Shown here: positions 6,186 to 13,683 of the stretch, in pieces
Layout: every line of letters begins with the position of its first letter
Position numbering within the stretch: position 1 is the stretch's first letter
From: a virus
Strand: one strand, 5' to 3'
IMG/VR virus record: IMGVR_UViG_3300045974_000189
Span: 1 to 23,072 of that record
Length of the DNA: 23,072 nucleotides
Translations under genes and position numbers: made by a program
The notes under the pieces: generated by a model
The model's input: only the letters and a program-made list of their open reading frames with translations
Databases searched by the model: none
What the model was told of the DNA's origin: nothing

Positions 6186-7343
6186 CTACTTGCGGCGGCG
6201 CGCAAGCGCCGAGTCCCAATAACCTGCACCCAGTTCCTCTTCCGCCTTGGTAACAGTCACCTTGGCGGGCTCGTCGCCATCCTTAGCCGGTGCCGGAACC
6301 ACAGTCTTGAGCTTCTCCTCGGTGGCGTCGGCCTTCTGAACCACCTCGGCAACCTTCGCGCCAAGCTCCTTGGCGACGGCCTCGATGCGCTCACCCTGAG
6401 AAGCCTGGGCCTTGACGACTGCCTCAAGCTGGGTGGTCACGCCGCTGATGGCGGCGAGGATCTGAGCCATGGGATCAGTCTTTACTTCGGCAACCGGAGC
6501 AGGGGGATCGGTCTTGACGACCTCCTCCTTCTTCGGCTCAACAGCAGGGGTAACGGGAGTAGCTTCGGCCACGGTATTCTCCTTGTTAGGCTCCGTAACC
6601 GGAGCGGTTTCATCCTTCTTTACGTTGGTCTTACAGCCAGCCTTGTGCATCATCTGCTTGTCCTTCATGCCGCCACCGCACTCTTTGCAAACGTCGGTCT
6701 TAGCCGCCTTCTGGATTAGCTGAAGGCTAGCATCGACAGGGTAGCAAGAAGCCGGGATGGCCTGAGCGATACCCAGGACATAGGCGTCGAAGTCAGAGAG
6801 CGCCTTCTTCACCGCGCTAACCATTTCGTCGTGAGTCTCAGCCTCACGTACGCAGGTTCCGAAGAGGGAGCTAAGAGCAGAGGTCGCGGTGTAGAGGCCC
6901 GAGTAGTAGCCCTCAAGCCCTACCTGCTCCGCGAAGGAAGTAATCTCGGCCTCCCACGGCTCAAACCCCTTCATTACTAGAACGAGGTCTTCGCTCATGC
7001 GGATGAGGCGGGCGTCCTTCTCGGCGTTGTCCTCCTGCGCGAAAAGGATGGTACCATCGGCGTTTTCCGTAGGCTTATCAACGGAATAGCCATTGTCCGT
7101 GATGGACTTTAGGACGGGCTCCATGTCGTCGGACTTCTTAACGACAAGAGCGGCAACGCGGGCAGTCTTGGGGGGCTTTTCACCCTTCATCACCCTGGAC
7201 AGTCCCGCTAGGTCAATTCCCATGTTGTCTTCCCCTGCGGCCTTCTGGATTCGGAAAGGAATTTGGTTGGCACTACGACGCACAAGCGACACGAATTTGG
7301 GCTCGGCGTCCTTCAGCTTTTTGAGGTCTAGTTTTACCCGCAT
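6186..7343 (-). CDS. capsid scaffold-like protein with small zinc knuckle
   Basis: 385 residues between protease and capsid, the usual place for a scaffold. Residues 14-34 (EPKFVSLVRRSANQIPFRIQK) resemble a segment often seen beside XkdF-type proteases. Residues 100-215 are helical. C219, C222, H233 and C237 form a CxxC..HxxxC set that could bind one zinc. A low-complexity Pro/Glu/Lys linker (240-290) leads into an amphipathic helix, probably coiled coil (about 295-350), typical of scaffolds that dimerise. The end is basic (SALARRRK), as expected for capsid docking. The ribosome site before ATG 7343 is weak (GGAC), so the start is less sure. The protease next door probably removes it from proheads (inference). 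Confidence 0.65.
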   Translation of the reverse strand: MRVKLDLKKLKDAEPKFVSLVRRSANQIPFRIQKAAGEDNMGIDLAGLSRVMKGEKPPKTARVAALVVKKSDDMEPVLKSITDNGYSVDKPTENADGTILFAQEDNAEKDARLIRMSEDLVLVMKGFEPWEAEITSFAEQVGLEGYYSGLYTATSALSSLFGTCVREAETHDEMVSAVKKALSDFDAYVLGIAQAIPASCYPVDASLQLIQKAAKTDVCKECGGGMKDKQMMHKAGCKTNVKKDETAPVTEPNKENTVAEATPVTPAVEPKKEEVVKTDPPAPVAEVKTDPMAQILAAISGVTTQLEAVVKAQASQGERIEAVAKELGAKVAEVVQKADATEEKLKTVVPAPAKDGDEPAKVTVTKAEEELGAGYWDSALARRRK

Positions 7344-7398
7344 CGTGTCTTGTCCAAGTCAGCCTTTTACCATCTTTAACATGATACGCAACTAGAAT

Positions 7399-8010
7399 CT
7401 AGTCTGCGGCGTCCGTTTCAGCCGGGTCGATAATTTGGATGTTGTCTACAGAGGAGAATCTATGGCGATGCCCCTTAGAAATGTCGGTAATCGTGCCAGC
7501 CGTGATGGTGTGGCTGTGGCCCTTAACCGTGTCGGTATTCCCCCCCAAGAAGGAGCCCTCTAACCCGAACCGAACAGAAAAGGTATGGGTGTGGGCATCA
7601 ACTTCTGAGGTAGTACCGGTCACATTCTCAGGGATTTCCACCTCTACTAAGGTGGCTTCTTTCCTAACAAGAGCTTCTACAGAGAAGCCGTTAAGGTCGC
7701 CACGCTTGATAGCTTCCCAGGTGGCGTCGTCATTAACGTGGCAGCAGACAACCCAAGAGCCTTCAATGAAATCGGAGTCGCCCGCACGGGCGATGAAGGA
7801 CTCTACGATGGTGACCTGATCCACTACCTCGTTGTCGTGCTGTATATCAACTTGGTCTTGAATCATGCGCCGCATGAATTCGTGCGCCATCTTCTGGACG
7901 GCCTCTGCGGTCATATACTCGCCATCAACGTCAGGACGGTTCGGGGCGTAGACCTCCCCCCAAACTAGACGTTGTTCGCTGTCAGCTTTGCGGACGAGCT
8001 TGTGTTCCAT
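7399..8010 (-). CDS. prohead maturation protease, XkdF type (Peptidase_S78_2-like)
   Basis: 203 residues from ATG 8010. The XkdF-like signature is clear: 'LVWGEVYAPNRPDVDGEYMTAEAVQKMAHEFM', 'DIQHDNE', 'IVESFIA', 'GSWVVCCHVNDDATWEAIKRGDLNGFSVEAL'. His58 (QHDN) and Ser71 (ES) are candidate catalytic residues. These proteases process scaffold and capsid during head maturation. The last 75 residues hold three His-x-His pairs (HTH, HSH, HRH) in beta-like repeats, an add-on found in some phage proteases and fibres and perhaps metal-binding. A start at TTG 8022 is possible in frame but overlaps the -10 box of the promoter at 8022-8050. There is no clear ribosome site. Confidence 0.82.
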   Translation of the reverse strand: MEHKLVRKADSEQRLVWGEVYAPNRPDVDGEYMTAEAVQKMAHEFMRRMIQDQVDIQHDNEVVDQVTIVESFIARAGDSDFIEGSWVVCCHVNDDATWEAIKRGDLNGFSVEALVRKEATLVEVEIPENVTGTTSEVDAHTHTFSVRFGLEGSFLGGNTDTVKGHSHTITAGTITDISKGHRHRFSSVDNIQIIDPAETDAAD

Positions 8011-8021
8011 AGCCACGTACA

Positions 8022-8050
8022 ATAATACGGGTATTCGGGTCCGCTTGCAA
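8022..8050 (-). promoter_or_regulatory. promoter for protease-scaffold-capsid unit, -35 inside palindrome
   Basis: Minus strand: TTGCAA (8050-8045), 17-base spacer, TATTAT (8027-8022). The expected start is near 8015, five bases before the protease ATG at 8010. The -35 is the outer half of the palindrome at 8046-8059. Confidence 0.68.
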
Positions 8051-8059
8051 TCGATTGCA
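8046..8059. promoter_or_regulatory. 14-bp palindrome copy 4 (centre CG)
   Basis: TGCAATCGATTGCA in the gap between portal and protease. Its minus-strand right half plus the next A is the -35 of the protease promoter. A protein bound here would touch or block RNA polymerase. Confidence 0.78.
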
Positions 8060-8063
8060 GGAT

Positions 8064-9851
8064 TTAGGCTACGGCTTCTTCCGGGGGGATCAGTTCGGCA
8101 GCGTTAAGAGATAGAAGCTGCACGAACATCTCCTTCTCATCTTCCGGTAAAGCGTCGATAGCCTCGCGGATACCCTCTACCTCGTCCTCGGTGTACGGGC
8201 GCGAGGGTTCAACGATTCCCTCGGCCTCAAGGAAGGAGTCAACTAATTCAGCAGCCTTCTTGACGTTCACCTTGGGCTTCTTGCCTGGAACGCCCTGCAC
8301 CACACGCTTCACGCCCTTAGGCGTTGCGACATGGGATCCACCGGATCCCAGTTTAGGGCCGTTAACCGCCCCGGGTTTGCGGTCAGCCCGGGGAGCAGAT
8401 AACCCCGGGGCAACAACGGGGAGGATGGGCTTCTGGTATTCGAGATTGATGCCAGCGACCCGGTTGATTTCATCAACGAAGCCTGGACCCTTGGAGACAT
8501 CCTTCGCAAGAGTCAGCGCCGCAATCTGCGCCTCGGCATTCTTGAGCGTGATCTTCTTGGAGCGGAAGGAGCAGGTCTTAGCCCCTAACTCCCGCATGAT
8601 GGTCAGGTTAAAGATTTCGTCGAACTCGTTGCGCTCGGGCTCAAATACCTGGGCCTCGGCAAGCATGTAGCTCACCTGGGCAGAGGCGTAGTTGTAGTCC
8701 GAAGAACGGCCTAGGAACAGGGGCGGTAGACGGAACCCAACCCGGACATGCTCCTCGGTGTTCTTGTCGTAGTTCTGGAACATCGAATCCTTAACAGATT
8801 CGGCTCCGAACCTCTCCACCTTTACGGAGACTTTACCGGAGGAGTCGAGAGTTCCAGACGAGGACTGTGCCTCCACGATTGCGGCGCGATGACGAGACTT
8901 AAGTTGTCCCGAAACATAGGCTTTAAGCTGGTTGGACATATCCTTGGCGAGAGTTCCACCCTCGATAAAGATAATGGCGGGGGGCATACCACCAGAGTCG
9001 AAGAACTCAAGGATGTGTTCTTCAGCCTTACGGGAGCCAAGAACGGATGGCAGTTCGTTGATCCAGCTAGGGATTCCGTAGGGGGTGTTAACATCTGGAT
9101 CCTTGGTAAAGACAAGGAGTTCAGTCGCCCGCATATCTGGGGGGACGGGGGCCGCAGGAGTCTCCCATTCACCAGTATCCCGGTGGAGTACGCGAGTGCA
9201 ACCGTACTCCTTGTAGAACCTGAGCTTAACCGCGCCTGCTCCTGCTCCTACTCGCTGGGCGAAGCGGCGCTCCCGTTCCCACAGGGTAATCTCAATCTCC
9301 TTACCCTGGCGCGTGAGCTTCTTCTTGACCTGTACTGGCTGATCAAGCTTAACGAAGCGTACCGTGGAGACAGGTACGTTACGGATAGCTGCAAGGCCCG
9401 CGTCTAGGAACCTGAGAACCTCAAGCACGCCCCAACCTGCACCCTCAATATCGCGCCGCAGGGCGCGTCGGAGGGTGACTAGGGACTGACCGGGGTAGGG
9501 TTCGTCCAAGAAGGCGTTGATCTTCTCGGCCTCCCCGTCCGCAACCTTGGCGTCGCTCTTGTGGGGAACAAGCTCATGCCCGGTACCGTCGATGTTGACT
9601 TCCATCGCCGTAATACACTGGTTAAGAACGTTGTTCTGGGTAACTAGGCCGATAAGCTTCTTCGGATCGTAAGGAGGCTCGATCAGAAGTTTTGACTTGT
9701 CGCTAGTTGTATAATACAGGCCGAGGAATTCGTCCTCAGGCTGGTAAGCCGAGTCGGCCATAACAAGGTACGTGTCGCCACGGATTACCTTGTTAACGAA
9801 CGATACTTTCGACTCTTCCTTCGGGGGGGTTTTCTTGACCGTGACAGCCAT
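8064..9851 (-). CDS. portal protein
   Basis: 595 residues, start ATG 9851. It has the order of a PBSX/HK97-like phage portal: an N-terminal extension, then 'VTQNNVLNQCITAMEVNIDGTGHEL', a wing region with 'LRRALRRDIEGAGWGVLEVLR', 'FTKDPDVNTPYGIPSWINELPSVLGSRKAEEHILEFFDSGGMP', and the stem/crown text 'VGFRLPPLFLGRSSDYNYASAQVSYMLAEAQVFEPERNEFDEIFN'. The last is a strong portal marker. It forms the twelve-fold ring through which DNA enters and leaves the head. The C-terminal 120 residues (from about 475) are an added low-complexity basic linker and an acidic helical tail (EDEVEGIREAIDALPEDEKEMFVQLL). No terminase gene precedes it; an HNH gene does. Confidence 0.9.
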   Translation of the reverse strand: MAVTVKKTPPKEESKVSFVNKVIRGDTYLVMADSAYQPEDEFLGLYYTTSDKSKLLIEPPYDPKKLIGLVTQNNVLNQCITAMEVNIDGTGHELVPHKSDAKVADGEAEKINAFLDEPYPGQSLVTLRRALRRDIEGAGWGVLEVLRFLDAGLAAIRNVPVSTVRFVKLDQPVQVKKKLTRQGKEIEITLWERERRFAQRVGAGAGAVKLRFYKEYGCTRVLHRDTGEWETPAAPVPPDMRATELLVFTKDPDVNTPYGIPSWINELPSVLGSRKAEEHILEFFDSGGMPPAIIFIEGGTLAKDMSNQLKAYVSGQLKSRHRAAIVEAQSSSGTLDSSGKVSVKVERFGAESVKDSMFQNYDKNTEEHVRVGFRLPPLFLGRSSDYNYASAQVSYMLAEAQVFEPERNEFDEIFNLTIMRELGAKTCSFRSKKITLKNAEAQIAALTLAKDVSKGPGFVDEINRVAGINLEYQKPILPVVAPGLSAPRADRKPGAVNGPKLGSGGSHVATPKGVKRVVQGVPGKKPKVNVKKAAELVDSFLEAEGIVEPSRPYTEDEVEGIREAIDALPEDEKEMFVQLLSLNAAELIPPEEAVA

Positions 9852-9852
9852 C

Positions 9853-10332
9853 TTACGCGCCCCACTTCCGCAGATACTCAGCGGCCTTGATCAGTAATTC
9901 TGGATTATCAAGAAACTGCCCTAGCCCGAGGTTGCACTTACGGCACAAGAGATCACGGAGCTTGCCAGTTATATGGCAATGGTCTACGTGAGCGGAGTAC
10001 GCACCGGAATCCCCGGGGCTAGTTTCTGCTAATGGCTTGGAGCAAACCGGGCACTTATAGTCCTGCGCCGCAAGTTTAGCTAGAAACTCGTCGCGGGAGA
10101 TACCGTGCCGGTGTTTGCGGGCGTTATCCGCTAGTTTTTCTGGCGAGTACGTGTACTTTGGTAACGTACCTTCAGAAATTCTTTTGTCACGCCACTTCTT
10201 GCTAGCGGCGGCTGCATACCCAGGGTGCTCGTCACGAAATTTCTTACTTTTTAGGAGACCCCTATCCTCTGCGGATAGTTTAGTGGAGTCCGTGGTAGTG
10301 GACTCGACTAATTTCGGGGACAACTCAAGCAT
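9853..10332 (-). CDS. HNH endonuclease, endonuclease VII type
   Basis: 159 residues from ATG 10332 (AGAGG seven bases before); an in-frame TTG at 10338 is less likely. The C-terminal half has the T4 endonuclease VII-like fold: a zinc site CPVC...CRKC enclosing the catalytic 'AHVDHCHITGKLRDLLC' (D-H-C-H) and ending 'CNLGLGQFLDNPELL'. The N-terminal half is basic and contains 'HRHGISRDEFLAKL', usual in free-standing phage HNH genes. It may be a homing endonuclease or a junction resolvase. It sits alone between a promoter/palindrome and the portal gene and stops one base before it, so it looks like an inserted gene that now shares the portal promoter. Confidence 0.82.
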   Translation of the reverse strand: MLELSPKLVESTTTDSTKLSAEDRGLLKSKKFRDEHPGYAAAASKKWRDKRISEGTLPKYTYSPEKLADNARKHRHGISRDEFLAKLAAQDYKCPVCSKPLAETSPGDSGAYSAHVDHCHITGKLRDLLCRKCNLGLGQFLDNPELLIKAAEYLRKWGA

Positions 10333-10364
10333 TGACAAACCTCTTGTGGTGGGTAACTAGGGGT

Positions 10365-10393
10365 AGTGTACCCGGCCACCGGAGGTTTTGCAA
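10365..10393 (-). promoter_or_regulatory. promoter for HNH-portal unit, -35 inside palindrome
   Basis: Minus strand: TTGCAA (10393-10388), 17-base spacer, TACACT (10370-10365). The expected start is near 10358. The -35 is the outer half of the palindrome at 10389-10402. Confidence 0.55.
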
Positions 10394-10402
10394 TCGATTG
10401 CA
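10389..10402. promoter_or_regulatory. 14-bp palindrome copy 5 (centre CG)
   Basis: TGCAATCGATTGCA, two bases after the end of the 101-residue gene and before the HNH-portal unit. It overlaps the promoter -35. Confidence 0.78.
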
Positions 10403-10403
10403 G

Positions 10404-10709
10404 CTACCCGCCGTCGATAGTGAATTTAAGCACTACGCTATCCCCGGGACTCATGTTTATTTGATGGGTTAGGTTCAGTTTCATACTAAAGTGCGGGCTT
10501 ATAATGCTGGCACTTATTAGCCCTTGCAGATGCTCGGTTGCGGTAAATTCCGCCTCGTACACGCCGATATAAGGATTGTCCTTATTCGGCTTCCAATGCG
10601 CGGGTACATACGCAATAGTACCGTTAGGGACCGTGATCTCCATAGGGAGAATGTCGGGATTCTTACCCGAGTTAATATGGCTGGCTACCACCTGGGCTAT
10701 AGTCGGCAT
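10404..10709 (-). CDS. hypothetical protein after DNA polymerase (101 aa)
   Basis: 101 residues, MPTIAQVVASHINSGKNPD at the start. It is mostly beta-like with polar strands (MEITVPNGTIAYVPAHW; YEAEFTATEHLQGLISASIIS; SMKLNLTHQINMSPGDSVVLKFTIDGG), which suggests a small beta-sandwich. No Cys and no signal or membrane segment. It starts one base after the polymerase stop, so it is probably co-translated with it. The palindrome at 10389-10402 begins right after its end. I do not recognise it. Confidence 0.6.
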   Translation of the reverse strand: MPTIAQVVASHINSGKNPDILPMEITVPNGTIAYVPAHWKPNKDNPYIGVYEAEFTATEHLQGLISASIISPHFSMKLNLTHQINMSPGDSVVLKFTIDGG

Positions 10710-10710
10710 A

Positions 10711-13068
10711 TCATGGCTTTACCTTGGACAAATCCGCCATGTTTTTTCCCACCTTGCAATCCGCGATAAACTTGAGCTGCGGTTGCCACCCTAGCTTCTC
10801 AAAAGGCAGGTTCTCCATCAAGTCGCGCTTACGCTTGACGATTGCTTCGACGTTCCCCTCAGGAACATAGTCATATGCTGCGTCGTGAATCACGGCAAAC
10901 GCGGGAGATTCCTTGAAGCCACCCTGCGCGTGTTCGATGCCCAGAGCCCAGATCATCATGTCCGACAGGGTAGACTGAACCGGGCTATTGATGGCCTGAC
11001 GTTCCGCATCTGAACGAGTATTTCGATGCGGGCTCTTGATGAGCGGGAGGTTACGCACGCGCCCAAGCGGGGACATGATCTTGCCGGTCTGAGTTACCTG
11101 GGCAATGCAGTATTGGTGATATTCCACCAGCTTGGGATACATCTCAAAGAATTTCCTGTGGATATCCTGGGCTTGCTGGTTGGTGAGGATCACTCCGTAG
11201 TTCAGTTCTGCGTAAGTCTGGAAGCCCTCCCACCCCTGACCGTAGAGCAGGCCGAAGTTGGCGGGCTTGGCGGGGGTACGGATCTTGTCGTACTTATCCG
11301 GGTCCGTAGTCTCTAGGGCCTTTACCTCTTCGTAAGTCATGCCCACAAGACCGGCACCGGTTTTAACGTGAAGGTCTTTGCCTGCGCGGTACGCCTCAAG
11401 CATTTCCGTTTCTTCCGCGAGACAAGCAACGACCCGCAGTTCGCCCTGTGAGTAGTCGCGTTCAAGGACGAGGTAGCCGGGGGGTGCGGTGAACACTCGC
11501 CGCAGCCTTTTACCCCACTTGGTATGCTTCGGTAGAGTTTGGATGGCGGGGTCACGCGCCGACAGACGCCCGGTGACTGTGCCTCCTTCGCCTTCATCCT
11601 TGTTACCCTTGAACAAGAAGTAGCTAGGGTGGTATCTCCCGTCTGAACGGAGATGCTTCTGGAACCCCTTGATGTACGTACTAAGGGTTTTGGAGGTAGA
11701 CGAGAAACTGTCTAGGAGTCTGACGAAGGGACCGGCCTCAGGGTGGTCTTTGAACTTTAGGAGGTGGTCGAGGGAAGTGCTGGGCTTCTTGGCTTTCTCT
11801 GTGAATTCAAGGGGCTTGATGTTCAATCCGGTGGGACTAAACATGAAATCCGTTAGGAGGCTTGCCTTGGTGAGATTGATGCCACCGGGCCTATCGGGGT
11901 CACGATGCTTTGCGTACAGACGCCCGCCGAGTATGCCTACCGCCTCCGCGATTAACTTATCTAATTCGTTACGAAGGTCGGCCTCTAGTTCACGGTACGC
12001 CTCTTTGTCAACGAAGACGCCGCCGCGCTCGATTACTTCAAAGGCCCTAGCTGCCGGATGGACGCAGGTAATGTAGAAATCGGTTAGCTTCTTACTCTTG
12101 AGAAGCTGCGGTGTCATCGCCTCCGCAACTTGAAGCCCTGCATCGGTGTCGCCGCCCGCGTAGGTCTTGAAGTAGTCGGGGTCTTCAAGGTACCGAAGAT
12201 CCATGCGGCTCTTATCCCAAGTCCGATCAGCAAAATCGGAATAGCCGCCAAGACCTGTATAGATTTTGGCATGGACATCCAGGGCGTTTGAACGATTTTC
12301 ATCTAGTAGGGAGCCGACTAGGGTGGTGTCGAACTTGAAGTTGGTACATTCCAGATTGCGGGCGTGGAACCATACCCACATCATATCAAACTTCCCGTTG
12401 GCAAGCCGCAGACTGATCTTGGGGGAAGTGAGCAGGAATTTCAGTTGCTCGAACAGGCAACGATCTAGTTCGGAATCGTAGTGTTCCTTGGAACTAAAAT
12501 ACTTGATGGCTGAGTAGCCTACGCGGTGGCTGAACTGCCACGTTACGAACCGCGCCGCAGGACGATCCCCTTCTGCCAATGCCAAGGGGTCGGCACCGAT
12601 TGTCTCGGTGTCGAAGCACACCTTCACGGGTTTACCGGTTACGGAATACTGTTCCTCGATGTCCGCGATCATTGCGGAGAAGTCGGACACGTATTCATAA
12701 GTGCCGATTACAGGCTCGTGCGACCCTGTGAGAGCGATTCGCGCCGCAAGCCGTACATCGCACAGGAGGTCGATGTATTGACTGTAATCGACCTCGTAGA
12801 TGGCGGGGGAGTAGCTAATGATCAGGCGGGTGCTACCCATCTGATGCACTTGGTTCCGCAGGGAGTTAATGGTGGACTTCTTGCGGATCTTTCCATGCGC
12901 CTCAAGGGCGTCCCGGGTGTGGGAGCCCATGGCAAGGACAAGCTCGCCGTCCGGGAGCCGGGTCAGGTCGTTTACTATCTTGTATTTAACATCTGGGGGT
13001 AGAACCGAAGCAATCGACCCCATTACCTTGGTTGCCGGATCCTTAGTCCAGATTGTCAGTACCGGCAT
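10711..13068 (-). CDS. DNA polymerase, family A, with 3'-5' exonuclease
   Basis: 785 residues. The exonuclease domain shows D153/E155 (FDTETIG), N224/D228 (ANGKFD) and Y303/D307 (YAGGDTD). The polymerase domain shows TGRLS (499-503), motif A with D538 (DYSQGELR), motif B with K601/F605/Y609 (KPANFGLLYGQG) and 'RQAINSPVQST' (690-700). Motif C is 'VIHDAAYDYVP' with H728/D729. All catalytic acids for both activities are present, so it should copy the phage genome with proofreading. Motif C has Ala730 where most of the family has Glu (HDE). The residue matching E. coli 762 is Phe (F605), common in virulent phages. Residues 1-140 are an N-terminal part not recognised. The start overlaps the previous stop (TAATG) after a run of six G. 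Confidence 0.93.
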   Translation of the reverse strand: MPVLTIWTKDPATKVMGSIASVLPPDVKYKIVNDLTRLPDGELVLAMGSHTRDALEAHGKIRKKSTINSLRNQVHQMGSTRLIISYSPAIYEVDYSQYIDLLCDVRLAARIALTGSHEPVIGTYEYVSDFSAMIADIEEQYSVTGKPVKVCFDTETIGADPLALAEGDRPAARFVTWQFSHRVGYSAIKYFSSKEHYDSELDRCLFEQLKFLLTSPKISLRLANGKFDMMWVWFHARNLECTNFKFDTTLVGSLLDENRSNALDVHAKIYTGLGGYSDFADRTWDKSRMDLRYLEDPDYFKTYAGGDTDAGLQVAEAMTPQLLKSKKLTDFYITCVHPAARAFEVIERGGVFVDKEAYRELEADLRNELDKLIAEAVGILGGRLYAKHRDPDRPGGINLTKASLLTDFMFSPTGLNIKPLEFTEKAKKPSTSLDHLLKFKDHPEAGPFVRLLDSFSSTSKTLSTYIKGFQKHLRSDGRYHPSYFLFKGNKDEGEGGTVTGRLSARDPAIQTLPKHTKWGKRLRRVFTAPPGYLVLERDYSQGELRVVACLAEETEMLEAYRAGKDLHVKTGAGLVGMTYEEVKALETTDPDKYDKIRTPAKPANFGLLYGQGWEGFQTYAELNYGVILTNQQAQDIHRKFFEMYPKLVEYHQYCIAQVTQTGKIMSPLGRVRNLPLIKSPHRNTRSDAERQAINSPVQSTLSDMMIWALGIEHAQGGFKESPAFAVIHDAAYDYVPEGNVEAIVKRKRDLMENLPFEKLGWQPQLKFIADCKVGKNMADLSKVKP

Positions 13069-13457
13069 TACCCCCCCTTGATACGCTCAAGCACCGTCCA
13101 CTTGTTGTCCACGAACGCGAGGTCAGCGATGATCTTCTTTTCAAGCTTGGAGATAGTGGTCTTCATTGCCCCGGTACGGAAATCAGGGAAGTCCTTGGTG
13201 CCACCGTTGAATAGGGCCATCTCGATATCCATCCCATCGATCATCAGGTACCCCCAGAGGTGCCCCCGAATATGGACGAATAGGCCCGCCCCTAGTTCGC
13301 TAACGTAGTCCGACTTGACCCGCATCGGGAACGCCATCTTGAGGGGACCGACCTGAACAATCTTGGTGATCTTCCCTTCGATGGTGGAGGAGCCTACCTC
13401 AAGGGGGATCTGGAGGGCATCAACTGCGGCGTAGATTAACGCGGTGTTGCTAATCAA
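13068..13457 (-). CDS. hypothetical protein before DNA polymerase (129 aa, TTG start)
   Basis: The open frame extends upstream to 13661 but that part is the shadow of the previous gene. GGAGGG stands three bases before TTG 13457, so I place the start there, giving 129 residues (ISNTALIYAAVDALQIPLEV...). The next in-frame ATG is about 38 codons later and has no ribosome site. The protein is beta-rich (STIEGKITKIVQVGPLKMAFPMRV; GAGLFVHIRGHLWGYLMIDGMDIEMALF) with a basic helical end. Its tail stop overlaps the polymerase start. Function unknown; a replication accessory role is only suggested by position. Confidence 0.6.
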   Translation of the reverse strand: MISNTALIYAAVDALQIPLEVGSSTIEGKITKIVQVGPLKMAFPMRVKSDYVSELGAGLFVHIRGHLWGYLMIDGMDIEMALFNGGTKDFPDFRTGAMKTTISKLEKKIIADLAFVDNKWTVLERIKGG

Positions 13458-13683
13458 TTGCCCTCCAATCGACGGCGGGGCCGTCTTGCTTGGCTTCGGC
13501 GCGGCCGATCCAGGCCCCAAAGACGTAGAGGTCGTAGGTGTGGATGAGGAACCTTCCGTTGTCGCGGACTTTGACGAGTTTTCCAATGATTTCTCCGAAC
13601 TTGAAGGGGGAGGGGAGGGGTAGGAGGTCATCGACCTTGGCCTCCCCAAAACGGCAATCAATCTGGGGTTGTTTAGCTGCCAT
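13450..13683 (-). CDS. hypothetical protein (77 aa)
   Basis: 77 residues from ATG 13683, preceded by GGAGGGG and three bases. MAAKQPQIDCRFGEAKVDDL at the start, then strand-like text (FGEIIGKLVKVRDNGRFLIHTYDLYVFGAWIG). It overlaps the end of the HNH gene before it by 11 bases and the next gene by 8 bases, so the three are tightly packed. No recognised motif. Confidence 0.6.
   Translation of the reverse strand: MAAKQPQIDCRFGEAKVDDLLPLPSPFKFGEIIGKLVKVRDNGRFLIHTYDLYVFGAWIGRAEAKQDGPAVDWRAID

Noticed and set aside
5089-6222. Long plus-strand open frame (377 codons) opposite the capsid gene
   Set aside because: Mirror of a strongly biased capsid gene; no ribosome site, no protein-like composition (long charged runs), and no other plus-strand gene in the window.
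8748-9407. Plus-strand open frame opposite the portal gene
   Set aside because: Antisense shadow of a recognised portal gene without ribosome site.
13458-13661. N-terminal extension of the 129-aa gene (Ser/Pro/Thr-rich)
   Set aside because: It overlaps the 77-aa gene, which has its own good ribosome site; the low-complexity text is what that gene gives in another frame. GGAGGG-TTG at 13457 is a better start.
13652-13665. Half-match to the palindrome (GCAATCAATCTG)
   Set aside because: Only one half is intact; not better than other chance half-sites such as those near 1702 and 20455.
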